Source: Frigoribacterium faeni
Lineage (GTDB): Bacteria; Actinomycetota; Actinomycetes; Actinomycetales; Microbacteriaceae
DNA: 34,823 bases
NCBI RefSeq assembly: GCF_007988805.1
Contig: NZ_BJUV01000030.1
Location: 1 to 34,823 of the forward strand
Direction of reading: 5' to 3'
Below the pieces are notes generated by a model. The model was given only the letters and a program-made list of their open reading frames with translations, was not told the origin of the DNA and searched no databases. The stretch's first letter is position 1; each line of letters starts with the position of its first letter. Shown one piece after another: positions 8,210 to 16,593 of this stretch. Position numbers and translations under genes: made by a program.

Positions 8210-9156
8210 CGGTGGGCCCCTTCGGTGGTGACGGTCTCGGGGGTGCGGGGCGCGCCTCCTGATTGGTAGTCGACGGAGTCCTGCGTGAGGGTCATGTAGG
8301 CGTCCTCGAGCGAGCGCACCAGGGGAGTCAGCTCGTGGAGCACGATCCCGGACGAGGCGGCGAGCTCGCCGACGCGGGCGGCGGTGATGCCGCGGAGCTC
8401 GACCACGCCGGGCTCGACGGCCGTGATCGCGACCTCGCCGCCCTGCACGAGTCCGACGAGGTCCTCGGCGTGCGGGCTGCGGACGCGGACGGCGTCGCCG
8501 GACGCCTGGGCGATGACGTCGCTGACGGGCGAGTCCGCGAGGATGCGGCCCCGACCGAGCACGATGAGGTGGTCCGCGGTCTGCGCCATCTCGCTCATCA
8601 GGTGCGACGAGAGGAACACGGTGCGTCCTTCGCTCGCCAGGTGGCGTGCGAGGGTGCGGACCCAGACGACGCCCTCGGGGTCGAGGCCGTTGACCGGCTC
8701 GTCGAGGATGACCGTGGCCGGGTCGCCGAGCAGCGCTGCGGCGATGCCGAGTCGCTGACCCATGCCGAGCGAGAAGCCGCCGACGCGCTTCTTCGCGACC
8801 GACTCGAGCCCGGTGAGGGCGATCACCTCGGAGACGCGCGACTTCCCGATGCCGTGCGTCGCCGCCATGGCGAGCAGGTGGTCGGCGGCGGAGCGGCCGC
8901 GGTGCACGGCCTTCGCGTCGAGCAGCACGCCGACCTCGCGCAGCGGAGCCGCGTGCTCGGCGTAGCGCCGGCCGTTGACCGTCACGCTGCCGGCGGTGGG
9001 CCGGTCGAGACCGACGATCATGCGCATCGTCGTCGACTTCCCGGCGCCGTTCGGTCCGAGGAAGCCGGTCACGATGCCGGGGCGGACGGTGAATGACACG
9101 TCGTCGAGGGCGACCTTCGGGCCGTACCTCTTGGTCAAGCCATGGGCTTCGATCAT
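8206..9156 (-). CDS. ABC transporter ATP-binding protein (BcrA-like)
   Basis: A 316-residue nucleotide-binding subunit. Walker A is GPNGAGKST (residues 34-42), the signature is SLGMGQ (129-134), Walker B is TVILDEP (148-154), and the switch His lies in VFLSSHLMSE. A C-terminal domain of about 90 residues (after 215) is the accessory region common in drug-exporting ABC-2 ATPases. ATG 9156 begins the conserved MIEAHGLTKRYG; GGAG lies about eleven bases upstream, slightly far. The frame stays open upstream but shows no family homology there. The gene overlaps the permease gene by four bases. The promoter should lie in 9157-9363, shared with the divergent DedA gene. Confidence 0.92.
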   Translation of the reverse strand: MIEAHGLTKRYGPKVALDDVSFTVRPGIVTGFLGPNGAGKSTTMRMIVGLDRPTAGSVTVNGRRYAEHAAPLREVGVLLDAKAVHRGRSAADHLLAMAATHGIGKSRVSEVIALTGLESVAKKRVGGFSLGMGQRLGIAAALLGDPATVILDEPVNGLDPEGVVWVRTLARHLASEGRTVFLSSHLMSEMAQTADHLIVLGRGRILADSPVSDVIAQASGDAVRVRSPHAEDLVGLVQGGEVAITAVEPGVVELRGITAARVGELAASSGIVLHELTPLVRSLEDAYMTLTQDSVDYQSGGAPRTPETVTTEGAHR

Positions 9157-9351
9157 CGGTGGGGATGCTCCTCGTGCCGTGGGGGCCGCCGACGGCGACC
9201 TCGTCCCGCCGGCCAGCCTAGGAGCGCCCTCCGTCCGGGCGGTATCCCTCGAACGTAGGAGATCGGCCGTCCTCGTCTCGCCCGCCCGGGGGAGGGCGCG
9301 CTCTCGGCTGGTCCGAGGGTGATGCAGGCCCCGCGGCGGGGTCGGGGACGC

Positions 9352-9357
9352 TACAGT
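9352..9357 (+). promoter_or_regulatory. -10 element of dedA-like gene (leaderless)
   Basis: TACAGT ends six bases before the GTG start at 9364, placing the transcription start at or next to the start codon. Confidence 0.6.
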
Positions 9358-9363
9358 CCTCCG

Positions 9364-10041
9364 GTGACCTCCGCCTCCCTCCTCGCCTCCGCCCTGCCCG
9401 CCGCGACGGGAGGGTTCCTGCTCTTCGACCCCGAGTCCCTGCTCCCCGCCCTGGGGCCGTGGGCCCTCGCCGGGATCTCGCTGATGATCTTCATCGAGTC
9501 GGGCGTGCTCTTCCCGTTCCTGCCCGGCGACTCGCTCCTGTTCACCGCGGGGCTGCTCCACGAGGCCCTCGGCCTGCAGGTGTGGGTGATCGCGCTCTGC
9601 GCCTTCGTCGCGGCGTTCCTCGGCGACCAGGTGGGCTACCTGCTCGGCAACCGGTTCGGACGGCGGTGGTTCCGGCCCGACGCGAGGATCCTCAAGACCG
9701 CGCACCTCGAGAAGGCCGAGGCCTTCTTCGCGAAGTACGGCGGGGTCTCGCTCATCCTCGGTCGCTTCGTGCCGATCGTGCGCACCTACGTCCCCCTCGC
9801 CGCCGGCACGGCCGGCTACCGGTACCGGTCGTTCCTCCTGTTCAACGTCACCGGGGCCTTCCTCTGGGCCGTCGGCATGGTCGTGCTCGGGTCGCTGCTG
9901 GGCGGCATCCCCCTCATCCGCGACCACGTCGACGTCTGGGCCATCGTGCTCGTGCTGCTCTCGGTCACGCCGGTCGCCATCGCGGGGCTGCGCGGCCTGC
10001 TGCGCACCCGTCGCGAGCGGGCGGCGACCGACCGGGCCTGA
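9364..10041 (+). CDS. DedA family membrane protein
   Basis: A 225-residue inner-membrane protein of the DedA/VTT superfamily, whose members take part in lipid (undecaprenyl phosphate or phospholipid) translocation and envelope homeostasis. It shows ESGVLFPFLPGDSLL (about residues 44-58), the GDQVGYLLGNRFG segment and GRFVPIVRTYVPLAAG (about 134-149), the diagnostic DedA region with the essential Arg and Pro residues. A basic tail RTRRERA ends it. GTG 9364 is chosen because the -10-like TACAGT lies directly upstream; the frame is open to 9319 but that part looks non-coding. The neighbouring phosphatase has its own -10, so this is probably monocistronic. Confidence 0.9.
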   Translation: MTSASLLASALPAATGGFLLFDPESLLPALGPWALAGISLMIFIESGVLFPFLPGDSLLFTAGLLHEALGLQVWVIALCAFVAAFLGDQVGYLLGNRFGRRWFRPDARILKTAHLEKAEAFFAKYGGVSLILGRFVPIVRTYVPLAAGTAGYRYRSFLLFNVTGAFLWAVGMVVLGSLLGGIPLIRDHVDVWAIVLVLLSVTPVAIAGLRGLLRTRRERAATDRA

Positions 10042-10058
10042 ACGTCGGAGGCCGGCCC

Positions 10059-10064
10059 TAGGGT
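10059..10064 (+). promoter_or_regulatory. -10 element of histidine phosphatase gene (leaderless)
   Basis: TAGGGT ends seven bases before ATG 10072 and decides this start over the in-frame GTG at 10063. Confidence 0.6.
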
Positions 10065-10071
10065 GGCTGAC

Positions 10072-10728
10072 ATGCGCCTCCTCCTCATCCGTCACGGTCA
10101 GACGCCCGACAACGTGGCCGGGCGACTCGGCACCGCGGCCCCCGGGCCGGGGCTCACCGCCCTCGGCCGGGAGCAGGCGGCCGTCGTGCCCGCCGCGCTG
10201 GCGGGCGAGTCGATCGGGGCCCTCTACGTCAGCACGCTGCTGCGCACGCACGAGACCGCCCAGCCGCTCGCCACGACGCTCGGGCTCGAGCCCACGGTCG
10301 TCGACGGGTTCCGCGAGGTCGTGGCCGGAGACCTCGAGGGGCGGAGCGACCACGCCTCCGTCTCCACCTACATGGGCACGGTCGTCTCCTGGGTCGAGGG
10401 CGACCTCGACCGGCGGATGCCGGGATCGGAGGACGGCCACGAGTTCTTCGACCGGTTCGACGCCGCCGTCGCCCAGGCCGTGGCCGGCGGCCATGAGACG
10501 GTCGCGGTGGTCAGCCACGGCGCGGCCATCCGCGGTTGGTGCGGCGCCCGGTGCCTCGACGGCGCGGCCGACTTCGTCTCGCGACACCCGCTCGAGAACA
10601 CCGGCGTCGTCACGCTCGAGGGCGGCCCCGACGCGGGCTGGCGTCTCCTCTCGTGGCAGGGCACGCCGCTCGGCGGTCTGCGTTACGAAGACGACGCCGC
10701 CGACGATCCCACCGGCGAGGCCTCCTAG
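10072..10728 (+). CDS. histidine phosphatase family protein (phosphoglycerate mutase-like)
   Basis: A 218-residue branch-1 histidine phosphatase. The catalytic motif LLIRHGQTPDN is at residues 4-14, where His8 is the phosphorylated nucleophile. The second conserved Arg lies in STLLRTHETAQ, and the second catalytic His in VAVVSHGAAIRGW (about 142-154). Family members hydrolyse small phosphomonoesters such as sugar phosphates or cofactor intermediates; which one cannot be told here. It is probably soluble. The start is set by the upstream TAGGGT. It is followed by about 110 bases without a gene and then the MarR regulator, which also has its own -10. Confidence 0.9.
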   Translation: MRLLLIRHGQTPDNVAGRLGTAAPGPGLTALGREQAAVVPAALAGESIGALYVSTLLRTHETAQPLATTLGLEPTVVDGFREVVAGDLEGRSDHASVSTYMGTVVSWVEGDLDRRMPGSEDGHEFFDRFDAAVAQAVAGGHETVAVVSHGAAIRGWCGARCLDGAADFVSRHPLENTGVVTLEGGPDAGWRLLSWQGTPLGGLRYEDDAADDPTGEAS

Positions 10729-10825
10729 GCCGGTGGCCCCGACCCCGCACCACCGGGCCGTCCCGGCACCGGCCGGCTCCGGGCGGCTCCGACCCGACGG
10801 GCCGGGCGCGCGGGCGCGATCGGCC

Positions 10826-10831
10826 TAGGCT
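10826..10831 (+). promoter_or_regulatory. -10 element of marR-like gene (leaderless)
   Basis: TAGGCT ends six bases before the GTG start at 10838. Confidence 0.6.
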
Positions 10832-10837
10832 CGACCC

Positions 10838-11338
10838 GTGACCGACCCCGTTCCGACCGGCATCGACGACGTCTACGAGCAGCTCGAGAGGGTCTCTCGG
10901 CGCGCCGTCGCCCGTGCCCGTCGCCGCAGCGCCCCGCTGACCTTCGTCGAGCACTCGCTGCTCGACGTGATCGAGGCCGAGCCCGGTCGGCGGGCGATCG
11001 ACATCGCCGCCGAGTTCTCCCTCAACCGCTCGACGGTGTCCCGACAGCTGGCCCATCTCGTCGAGCTCGGCCTGATCGTCGCGGACGGTCCGGTCGACGA
11101 CGTCTCGGCCGAGGCGAGCGGTCACGACGCGCGTCGCGGCCAGCGGCTGTCGGTCACGCCCGCCGGCCGGGACCTGCTGGCGCGGTCGGTCGACGCGAAC
11201 CGCGCGGCGCTCGCCGACCGGTTGCGGGGCTGGCGCGAGACCGAGGTCGACGCGCTCGCCGCGTCGCTCCGACGGCTCAACTCCGCCTACGCCGAGACGC
11301 CCGGCGACGCGTCCCGTGGCGGCGACCCGCGGGGCTGA
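10838..11338 (+). CDS. MarR family transcriptional regulator
   Basis: A 166-residue winged-helix regulator. The core domain spans roughly residues 30-110: PLTFVEHSLLDVIEAEPGRRAIDIAAEF, then recognition helix LNRSTVSRQLAHLVELGLIV, and a wing rewritten by a Ser/Asp-rich insertion (VDDVSAEASGHDARRG) before QRLSVTPAGRDLL. N- and C-terminal helices would form the dimer interface. MarR proteins usually repress neighbouring genes and respond to small ligands; no obvious target is adjacent, since the next gene encodes an M23 endopeptidase. GTG 10838 follows the -10-like TAGGCT. The CACCGCGCCTCC motif lies four bases after its stop codon. Confidence 0.88.
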   Translation: MTDPVPTGIDDVYEQLERVSRRAVARARRRSAPLTFVEHSLLDVIEAEPGRRAIDIAAEFSLNRSTVSRQLAHLVELGLIVADGPVDDVSAEASGHDARRGQRLSVTPAGRDLLARSVDANRAALADRLRGWRETEVDALAASLRRLNSAYAETPGDASRGGDPRG

Positions 11339-11375
11339 CCGGCACCGCGCCTCCTCGATCCGGGGGACAGGATCC

Positions 11376-11398
11376 GTGACGCGTGTGACTCGTGTGAC
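11376..11398 (+). promoter_or_regulatory. Three GTGAC direct repeats at 9-bp spacing
   Basis: GTGAC occurs at 11376-11380, 11385-11389 and 11394-11398, each separated by four bases, so the repeats fall on one face of the helix roughly every turn. This is the geometry of OmpR-family response regulator sites; MtrA, which controls cell-wall hydrolases in actinobacteria, uses similar repeats. They lie about 65 bases upstream of the -35 of the M23 peptidase promoter. The regulator is inferred, not shown. Confidence 0.5.
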
Positions 11399-11463
11399 GG
11401 GAGCGCATGGGTGGGACGCCCCTTCTGGGGACAAGATGAGGATCAGAAACCTTCAGCCCAGGG

Positions 11464-11493
11464 TTTACCCTTCGGGGGTCTGGCACCTAGGCT
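11464..11493 (+). promoter_or_regulatory. Promoter of M23 endopeptidase gene
   Basis: TTTACC (11464-11469), an 18-base spacer and TAGGCT (11488-11493) form a plausible sigma70-type promoter. Transcription would start near 11500, leaving a leader of about 70 bases before GTG 11572. Confidence 0.5.
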
Positions 11494-11513
11494 GATCGAG
11501 TTCCCCGGTCAGC

Positions 11514-11530
11514 GCGTGATCCGATCACGC
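11514..11530. promoter_or_regulatory. 17-bp perfect palindrome in the leader of the M23 gene
   Basis: GCGTGATC, a central C, and GATCACGC form a perfect palindrome about 20 bases downstream of the -10. As DNA it could be an operator; as RNA it could form only a tight hairpin with a very small loop. No riboswitch class could be matched. Confidence 0.45.
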
Positions 11531-11571
11531 CCGCTCCCGCCGGTGTCGACCTCGAGATTGGTTCCGCCTCC

Positions 11572-12960
11572 GTGACTTCGCCCGCGACCGCCCCCCGCTT
11601 CCGAAGCGTGCCCGCCGCCGTCTGCACGGTGCTGCTCGCCTTCGCGTTCGTGGTCGCCGGCACCGTGACCGGCGGCTCTCCCGCCCAGGCCGTGACGTAC
11701 CCCAGCTGGGACGACGTCCGCGCCGCGGTGGCGAACGAGAACACCAAGGCCGCGCAGATCAGCGAGCTCCAGTCGCTGCTGAGCCAGCTGCAGAACGACG
11801 CCGCCAGCGCGCAGTCCGAGGCCGAGGCCAAGGGCGCCGCCTTCGAGGAGGCGCAGAGCGACGCCGACGAGGCCGCCTCGAAGCTCGCCGAGCTGGAGAA
11901 GCAGGTCGACGAGCAGAACAAGGTCGCCGACGAGAGCGAGCAGCGCGCCGGCCAGGTCTCGGCCCAGCTCGCCCGCACGGGCGGCGGCGACGTGTCGACC
12001 CAGCTGATCGGCGACTCCGCCGGCGCGGACGACCTGCTCTACCGTCTCGGCGCGATGAGCAAGATCACCGAGCAGGCGGCCGGCATCCGCGAGCAGGCCG
12101 TCGCCGACCGCAACGTGGCCACGTCGCTCAGCGACCAGGCCGCCGTCGCGAAGGAGGCGCTGGTCGGTCTGCGCGACGACGCCGAGACCTCCATGCAGGA
12201 GGCGCAGGTCGCATTCGACGCCGCGGCCGCCGCGGTCGCGGCGCAGCAGGAGAACGAGGCGACGCTGCAGGCTCAGCTCGCCGTGCTGCAGGACACCACG
12301 GCCACGACCCAGCAGGACTACGCCACCGGCGTCGAGGTCGAACGCCAGCGCCTCGCCGCCGAGAAGAAGGCCCGCGAGGAGGAGGCCGCCCGTCAGGCCG
12401 CCGAGCTCCGCCGTCAGCAGGAGCAGGCCGCCGCCGCTGCGGCAGCCCAGGCCGCCGCCGCGGCCGCCGCCCGCCCGAGCACTCCGACCCCGTCCGCGCC
12501 GACGCCCGCCACCCCGTCGACTCCGACCGCGCCCGCCACCGGTGGTGGCGGTGGATGGGTCCGCCCGAGCGGCGGCTACATGTCGAGCCCGTACGGCTAC
12601 CGGGTCAACCCCGTCACCGGCATCTACCGCCTGCACGACGGCGTCGACCTGGCGCCCGGCTGCTCGACCCCGATCTACGCGGCCCACTCGGGCACCGTCA
12701 GCTACGCCGGGTACTACGGCGGCTACGGCAACTACGTGCGGATCAGCCACGGCGGCGGAGTGAGCACCGCCTACGGGCACATCGTCAACGGCGGCATCCG
12801 GGTCGCCAACGGCCAGTCGGTCGTCGCGGGCCAGCTGATCGCCCTCGTCGGCTCCACCGGCAACTCGACCGGCTGCCACCTGCACTTCGAGACCCGCATC
12901 AACGGCAACTCGACCGACCCGGTCCCGTTCATGGCCGCCCGCGGCGTCGGACTGGGCTGA
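11572..12960 (+). CDS. secreted M23 family peptidoglycan endopeptidase with coiled-coil domain
   Basis: A 462-residue exported murein hydrolase. The signal peptide ends near SPAQA (residue 40). Residues 45-295 are a long Ala/Glu/Gln-rich coiled coil, as in NlpD/EnvC/RipA-type activators and hydrolases. A Pro/Thr/Ala-rich linker (about 300-325) leads to the LytM/M23 domain. Zinc ligands are visible as His355 and Asp359 in RLHDGVDLA and His438 in CHLHFE, with the catalytic His436. All ligands are present, so it should be an active glycyl-glycine or D-Ala-mDAP type endopeptidase. GTG 11572 is the only start that gives an intact signal peptide. GGAGGCGC occurs three times within the coiled-coil coding region. 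It acts in the wall during growth or division. Confidence 0.92.
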   Translation: MTSPATAPRFRSVPAAVCTVLLAFAFVVAGTVTGGSPAQAVTYPSWDDVRAAVANENTKAAQISELQSLLSQLQNDAASAQSEAEAKGAAFEEAQSDADEAASKLAELEKQVDEQNKVADESEQRAGQVSAQLARTGGGDVSTQLIGDSAGADDLLYRLGAMSKITEQAAGIREQAVADRNVATSLSDQAAVAKEALVGLRDDAETSMQEAQVAFDAAAAAVAAQQENEATLQAQLAVLQDTTATTQQDYATGVEVERQRLAAEKKAREEEAARQAAELRRQQEQAAAAAAAQAAAAAAARPSTPTPSAPTPATPSTPTAPATGGGGGWVRPSGGYMSSPYGYRVNPVTGIYRLHDGVDLAPGCSTPIYAAHSGTVSYAGYYGGYGNYVRISHGGGVSTAYGHIVNGGIRVANGQSVVAGQLIALVGSTGNSTGCHLHFETRINGNSTDPVPFMAARGVGLG

Positions 12961-13024
12961 TCCGCCCGGGCGGGCCGATCCCGGTCCGTCACGCGCCACT
13001 CCGACGACGGGGCAGAATCATGGG

Positions 13025-13543
13025 GTGACGAACACGCCCCGCACCGAACTGCCCCCGCTGCACATCGAACGCGTCGAATACGACGACCCCCGCGCCCGTG
13101 AGCTCCGCGCGCGCATGGATGCCGAGATGACCGCCGTCTACTCGCTCGGTCGCGCCCCGGACGAGCCCGTCGAGAAGGCGGCCGCGCGGGACGCTGCCCT
13201 CGCGGTCCACCCCGAGAAGGTGCGGGCCACCCTGCTGGTCGTCGACCCGGACGGCACCGCCCTGGGCCACGCCGTGCTCTACGACCGCCGAGGCGAGTGG
13301 GAGGTCAAGCGGGTCATCGTCGACGGCGAGCAGCGCGGTCGAGGCATCGGGCGACTCATCATGGCCGAGATCGAGGCGATCGGCCGGGCCGCCGGCGCCC
13401 CGCGTCTCATCCTGCAGACCGGAGACCGGCAGCCCGACGCCGTCGCGCTCTATCAGAAGGTCGGCTGGACGCCCCTGGCGACCTACGAGCCCTACATCAC
13501 CACGATCCCGCAGTCGATCTGCTTCGAGCTGGTGCTCGACTAG
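13025..13543 (+). CDS. GNAT family N-acetyltransferase
   Basis: A 172-residue acetyltransferase. The acetyl-CoA binding motif A is seen as VKRVIVDGEQRGRGIGRLIMAEIEAI (about residues 94-119; RGRGIG is the pyrophosphate loop), followed by motif B-like RLILQTGDRQPDAVALYQKVGW (about 126-147). The substrate is unknown; the form resembles small-molecule or protein N-terminal acetyltransferases. GTG 13025 follows the -10-like CAGAAT at 13013-13018 by six bases, so the transcript is likely leaderless. The gene converges on thiD-tenA with only three bases between stop codons. Confidence 0.88.
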   Translation: MTNTPRTELPPLHIERVEYDDPRARELRARMDAEMTAVYSLGRAPDEPVEKAAARDAALAVHPEKVRATLLVVDPDGTALGHAVLYDRRGEWEVKRVIVDGEQRGRGIGRLIMAEIEAIGRAAGAPRLILQTGDRQPDAVALYQKVGWTPLATYEPYITTIPQSICFELVLD

Positions 13544-13558
13544 ACCTCAGGCGAGGTC
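13543..13558. terminator. Short hairpin spanning two convergent stop codons
   Basis: GACCTC, loop AGGC, GAGGTC pairs across the end of the GNAT gene and the end of thiD-tenA. It is only six base pairs with no T-tract, so its role as terminator is weak. Confidence 0.3.
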
Positions 13559-15070
13559 CACGTCGGCCGCGGCGGCCGGCGGCCGCATGTCGAAGAACGC
13601 GACCTCGTGCGCGCACGAGACCCGGAACGCCCGGGCCATGGCCGCCCGCTCGTGCTCCGGTGCCCGCTCGGCGGCACGGTCGGCGATCGCGCGTGCGCGA
13701 GCCGTCGAGTCGGCGAAGCCGGGGTCGGCGTAGGTGTCGAGCCACTCCCCGTAGGGATGCTCGGCGGTGCGGGCCGCGAGCAGCCTTTCGCCCAGGTCCC
13801 TGTAGAGCCAGAAGCAGGGCAGCACGGCGGCGACCAGCTCGCCGTAGGAGGCGCCGCCCGCGATCGCGAGGAGGTGATCGGTGTACGCCGTGGTCGCCTC
13901 GTGCACCAGCGGCATCGTGTCGAGCTCGCCGCCGAGTCGTTCGCGATGCAGCTCGCGCTCGACCCCGAGGCACGCCGCCGCGCTCGTGGCCCAGAACGCC
14001 TGCTCGTCGGGCGTCGGTGCGAGGGCGCTGGCTCGCGACAGGGCTCGGGCGTAGCGCTCGAGGTAGACGGCGTCCTGGGCGAGATAGTGCTCGAAGACGC
14101 CCCGGTCGAGACTGCCGTCGGACATCCGACGGACGAACTCGAGCTCGTCCAGCCGGAGACGCAGATCGGCGACGTCCGCCCACCACGTGGCCGTGGCGGA
14201 CGAGGACGGCGCCTCACCCCGGGGACGCAGCGCGACGAGATGGTCCATCGGACCGGCGCCGCCTCCGACCTCGAGGTCGTCGGCGGCCTCCAGAGCGAGC
14301 AGCAGCCACTCCTTCGACCGGGTCAGCGCGTCCACCCAGTCGCCGGAACGGGCCGCGTGGGTCGCGAGCGCGCTCGACAGCGAGCAGCCCGTGCCGTGGG
14401 TGTTGCGCGTCTCGACCCGGCGGGCGGGCAGGTCGACGCGGGTCGCGCCTCCTCGGAGGCCGCCCGACGCGTCGACCAGGGCGTCGGGCGAGTCGGGCCC
14501 GCCGAGGTGACCGCCCTTGGCCAGCACGACGACGTCGAGCGCGGCCGAGACCCGGTGCGCCTGGGCGACGAGGGCCTCCCGGTCGCGGGCCGCGGGTTCG
14601 TCGGCGAGCACCGCGAGCTCGGGCACGTTCGGGGTCACCACGTCGGCTCGGCGCACCAGTTCGCGGAGCTCGTGCTCCGCCGCGGCGTCGAGCAGCCGGT
14701 CGCCGCTGGTGGCGACCATGACCGGGTCGAGGACGACGATCGGCGGCGCGACGCGCTCGAGCCAGGAGGCGACCTCGCGGATCGCGGCGACGCCGCCGAG
14801 CATGCCGATCTTCACGGCATCGACGACGACGTCGTCCGACACCGCGTCGAGCTGTTCGCGCAGGAACTCCGCCGGGGGCGTGTGCACCGACCGCACCCCG
14901 TGGGTGTTCTGGGCGACGAGGGCGGTGACGACGGCCATGCCGTAGCCGCCGGCCGCGCCGATGCTCTTCAGGTCGGCCTGCACGCCGGCACCGCCGGTGG
15001 GGTCGGTGCCGGCGATGCTCAGCACGCGGGGGACGGCGCGAGGGGTCACGTGCCCCAGGCCGCGGCTCAC
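13547..15070 (-). CDS. thiD: ThiD-TenA fusion: HMP/HMP-P kinase with thiaminase II domain
   Basis: A 507-residue two-domain thiamine enzyme. Residues 10-285 are hydroxymethylpyrimidine (phosphate) kinase: VLSIAGTDPTGGAGVQADLK (16-35), VKIGML (86-91), VLDPVMVATSGDRLL (113-127), and the anion-hole/active-site motif NTHGTGCS with Cys229. Residues 295-507 are TenA, an aminopyrimidine aminohydrolase that salvages base-degraded thiamine: Asp333 in YLAQDAVYL, the catalytic Cys419 in LPCFWLYRDLG, and Glu489 in SCAHEVAFF. Both active sites look complete, so salvage and double phosphorylation of HMP are in one polypeptide. GTG 15070 overlaps the thiE stop (GTGA). GTG 15049 is a second possible start. 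Last gene of the TPP-regulated operon. Confidence 0.93.
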   Translation of the reverse strand: MSRGLGHVTPRAVPRVLSIAGTDPTGGAGVQADLKSIGAAGGYGMAVVTALVAQNTHGVRSVHTPPAEFLREQLDAVSDDVVVDAVKIGMLGGVAAIREVASWLERVAPPIVVLDPVMVATSGDRLLDAAAEHELRELVRRADVVTPNVPELAVLADEPAARDREALVAQAHRVSAALDVVVLAKGGHLGGPDSPDALVDASGGLRGGATRVDLPARRVETRNTHGTGCSLSSALATHAARSGDWVDALTRSKEWLLLALEAADDLEVGGGAGPMDHLVALRPRGEAPSSSATATWWADVADLRLRLDELEFVRRMSDGSLDRGVFEHYLAQDAVYLERYARALSRASALAPTPDEQAFWATSAAACLGVERELHRERLGGELDTMPLVHEATTAYTDHLLAIAGGASYGELVAAVLPCFWLYRDLGERLLAARTAEHPYGEWLDTYADPGFADSTARARAIADRAAERAPEHERAAMARAFRVSCAHEVAFFDMRPPAAAADVDLA

Positions 15071-15762
15071 GACCGTCCTCCCGTCGACCGGGTCGCCGGG
15101 GCGCCGGATGCGTCCACGGCCGACGACCAGCGGTCGACGAGGCCGCGGGTCGCCGCACGGGGATCGCCCGCCGAGCAGACGGCCGACACGACGGCGAACC
15201 CGGCGGCGCCGGCGGCGACGAGCTCGGGCGCGTCGGCGGCCGTGATCCCGCCGATGGCGATGCAGGGCAGGGAGGCGCGGGTCGCCAGATCGGCCAGTCC
15301 CGTGAACCCGAGGGGCTCGGGATGGTCGGGCTTGGTGCTCGTCGGGCGGATGACGCCGACGCCGAGATAGTCGACGGTGCCGGCGGGCAGGGCGTCGGCG
15401 GCATGGAGATGGGCGGGCGTGTTCGCGGTCAGACCGACGATCGCCGTCGGCCCCAGCAGGGCGCGGGCCGACGCGACGGGCAGGTCGGACTGGCCGAGAT
15501 GCACGCCGTCGACGGCGGCACCGGCGGCTCGTGCGGCCAGAGCGACGTCGACCCGGTCGTCGAGCAGCAGCGTGCATCGACCGGCCACGACGCCGGCCAC
15601 GGCGACGAGCGTCTCGAAGAGGGAGCGGCCGTCGGCCGTCTTGTCCCGTATCTGGACGACCGATGCGCCGCCCTCGACCGCGGCGGCCACGAGGGCGAGC
15701 AACCCGCGGGCGGCCGTGAGACCGGGGTCGGTGACGACGTGCAGGCCGTCGACGCGGCTCAT
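15067..15762 (-). CDS. thiE: thiamine-phosphate synthase
   Basis: A 231-residue TIM-barrel enzyme that joins HMP pyrophosphate and thiazole phosphate to make thiamine phosphate. Diagnostic segments are GLHVVTDP near the start, [27 protein letters not shown], the HLGQSDLP motif, [29 protein letters not shown] (phosphate/pyrophosphate loop) and [25 protein letters not shown]. Length is normal. ATG 15762 overlaps the thiM stop codon (ATGA) and the gene ends in a GTGA overlap with thiD-tenA, so all three genes are translationally coupled. A C-terminal Ser/Ala-rich tail of about 25 residues is extra. Confidence 0.95.
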   Translation of the reverse strand: MSRVDGLHVVTDPGLTAARGLLALVAAAVEGGASVVQIRDKTADGRSLFETLVAVAGVVAGRCTLLLDDRVDVALAARAAGAAVDGVHLGQSDLPVASARALLGPTAIVGLTANTPAHLHAADALPAGTVDYLGVGVIRPTSTKPDHPEPLGFTGLADLATRASLPCIAIGGITAADAPELVAAGAAGFAVVSAVCSAGDPRAATRGLVDRWSSAVDASGAPATRSTGGRS

Positions 15763-16589
15763 GCGCGCACCGACCGGGCGACGAGGTCGGCGCCGTCGAC
15801 CGAGGCGAGCCGGTCGAGCAGGGCGACGGCGAACGATCCGGGCCCCCGCGCCTCCTCGGCCGCCTGCTCCGCGGCCACCGTGTAGACGGTGGTCGCCGCG
15901 ACGGCGGCGGCGAGGGCGTCGGCGGTCAGCGAGGCGAAGGCCGCCATCACGGCACCCAGCGCGCAGCCGCCGCCGGTGACCCTGGTCAGCAGCGGGGTGC
16001 CCGTCGACACGCGCACGACTCGTGCGCCGTCGGTGATCAGGTCGACGGCACCCGAGACGGCGACGACCGCTCCGTGCCGCTCCGCGAGCAGCCGTGCGGA
16101 GTCGAGGGCGTCGTCGGGCGAGTCGGACGAGTCGACGCCCCGACCACCGCCGCCGAGCCCGGCGAGCGCGATGATCTCGGAGGGATTGCCCCGCACGATC
16201 GTGGGACGGGCCGCCACGAGTCGACGTGCGAGATCGGTGCGGACGGGCAGGCCGCCCACCGCGACCGGGTCGAGCACCCAGGGGGTGCCGGCGATCGCGG
16301 CGGACTCGACCGCCTCCACCGCCGCCGCGCGCTGCTCGGCGTGCGGGGTCCCGAGGTTGACGAGCAGTCCCGAGGCGACCGCGGCGAACGGCCCGGCCTC
16401 GGTCGGCAGGTCGACCATCGCCGCCGACGCCCCGAGGGCGAGCAGCACGTTCGCCGTGTAGTTCGTCACCACCGTGTTGGTGATGCACTGCACGAGCGGC
16501 GACCGCTCGCGGAGATCGACGAGCAGTTCGCTGCTCGTCCGGACGGTGCCCGGGTGGTGGGCCTGGTCTTCTGGCGCGCGCTGATTCAC
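15759..16589 (-). CDS. thiM: hydroxyethylthiazole kinase
   Basis: A 276-residue ribokinase-fold enzyme that phosphorylates the thiazole moiety of thiamine during salvage. Recognised by [17 protein letters not shown] (about 31-47), [35 protein letters not shown] and the C-terminal [14 protein letters not shown] with the catalytic Cys. The start is GTG 16587-16589; the AAGGGA that ends the TPP riboswitch serves as its ribosome-binding site. With thiE and thiD-tenA it forms a pure salvage operon: no thiC, thiG or thiS is present in the window, so de novo synthesis genes would be elsewhere or absent. Confidence 0.95.
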   Translation of the reverse strand: MNQRAPEDQAHHPGTVRTSSELLVDLRERSPLVQCITNTVVTNYTANVLLALGASAAMVDLPTEAGPFAAVASGLLVNLGTPHAEQRAAAVEAVESAAIAGTPWVLDPVAVGGLPVRTDLARRLVAARPTIVRGNPSEIIALAGLGGGGRGVDSSDSPDDALDSARLLAERHGAVVAVSGAVDLITDGARVVRVSTGTPLLTRVTGGGCALGAVMAAFASLTADALAAAVAATTVYTVAAEQAAEEARGPGSFAVALLDRLASVDGADLVARSVRA

Positions 16590-16593
16590 GGCG

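Noticed and set aside
5429-8269. A very long open frame (over 900 codons) on the + strand opposite the DHA2 and ABC genes
   Set aside because: It runs antisense to well-supported transporters and is made of Asp/Arg/His/Gly-rich low-complexity sequence, the usual shadow of high third-position GC.
9157-10587. Upstream extension of the ABC ATPase frame through the dedA and phosphatase region
   Set aside because: The extension is antisense to DedA and the histidine phosphatase, both clearly real; the ATPase begins at its family-typical MIEAHGLTKRYG.
11494-11571. c-di-AMP (ydaO) riboswitch in the M23 leader
   Set aside because: Such riboswitches do precede wall hydrolases in actinobacteria, but the leader is only about 70 bases and lacks the conserved core.
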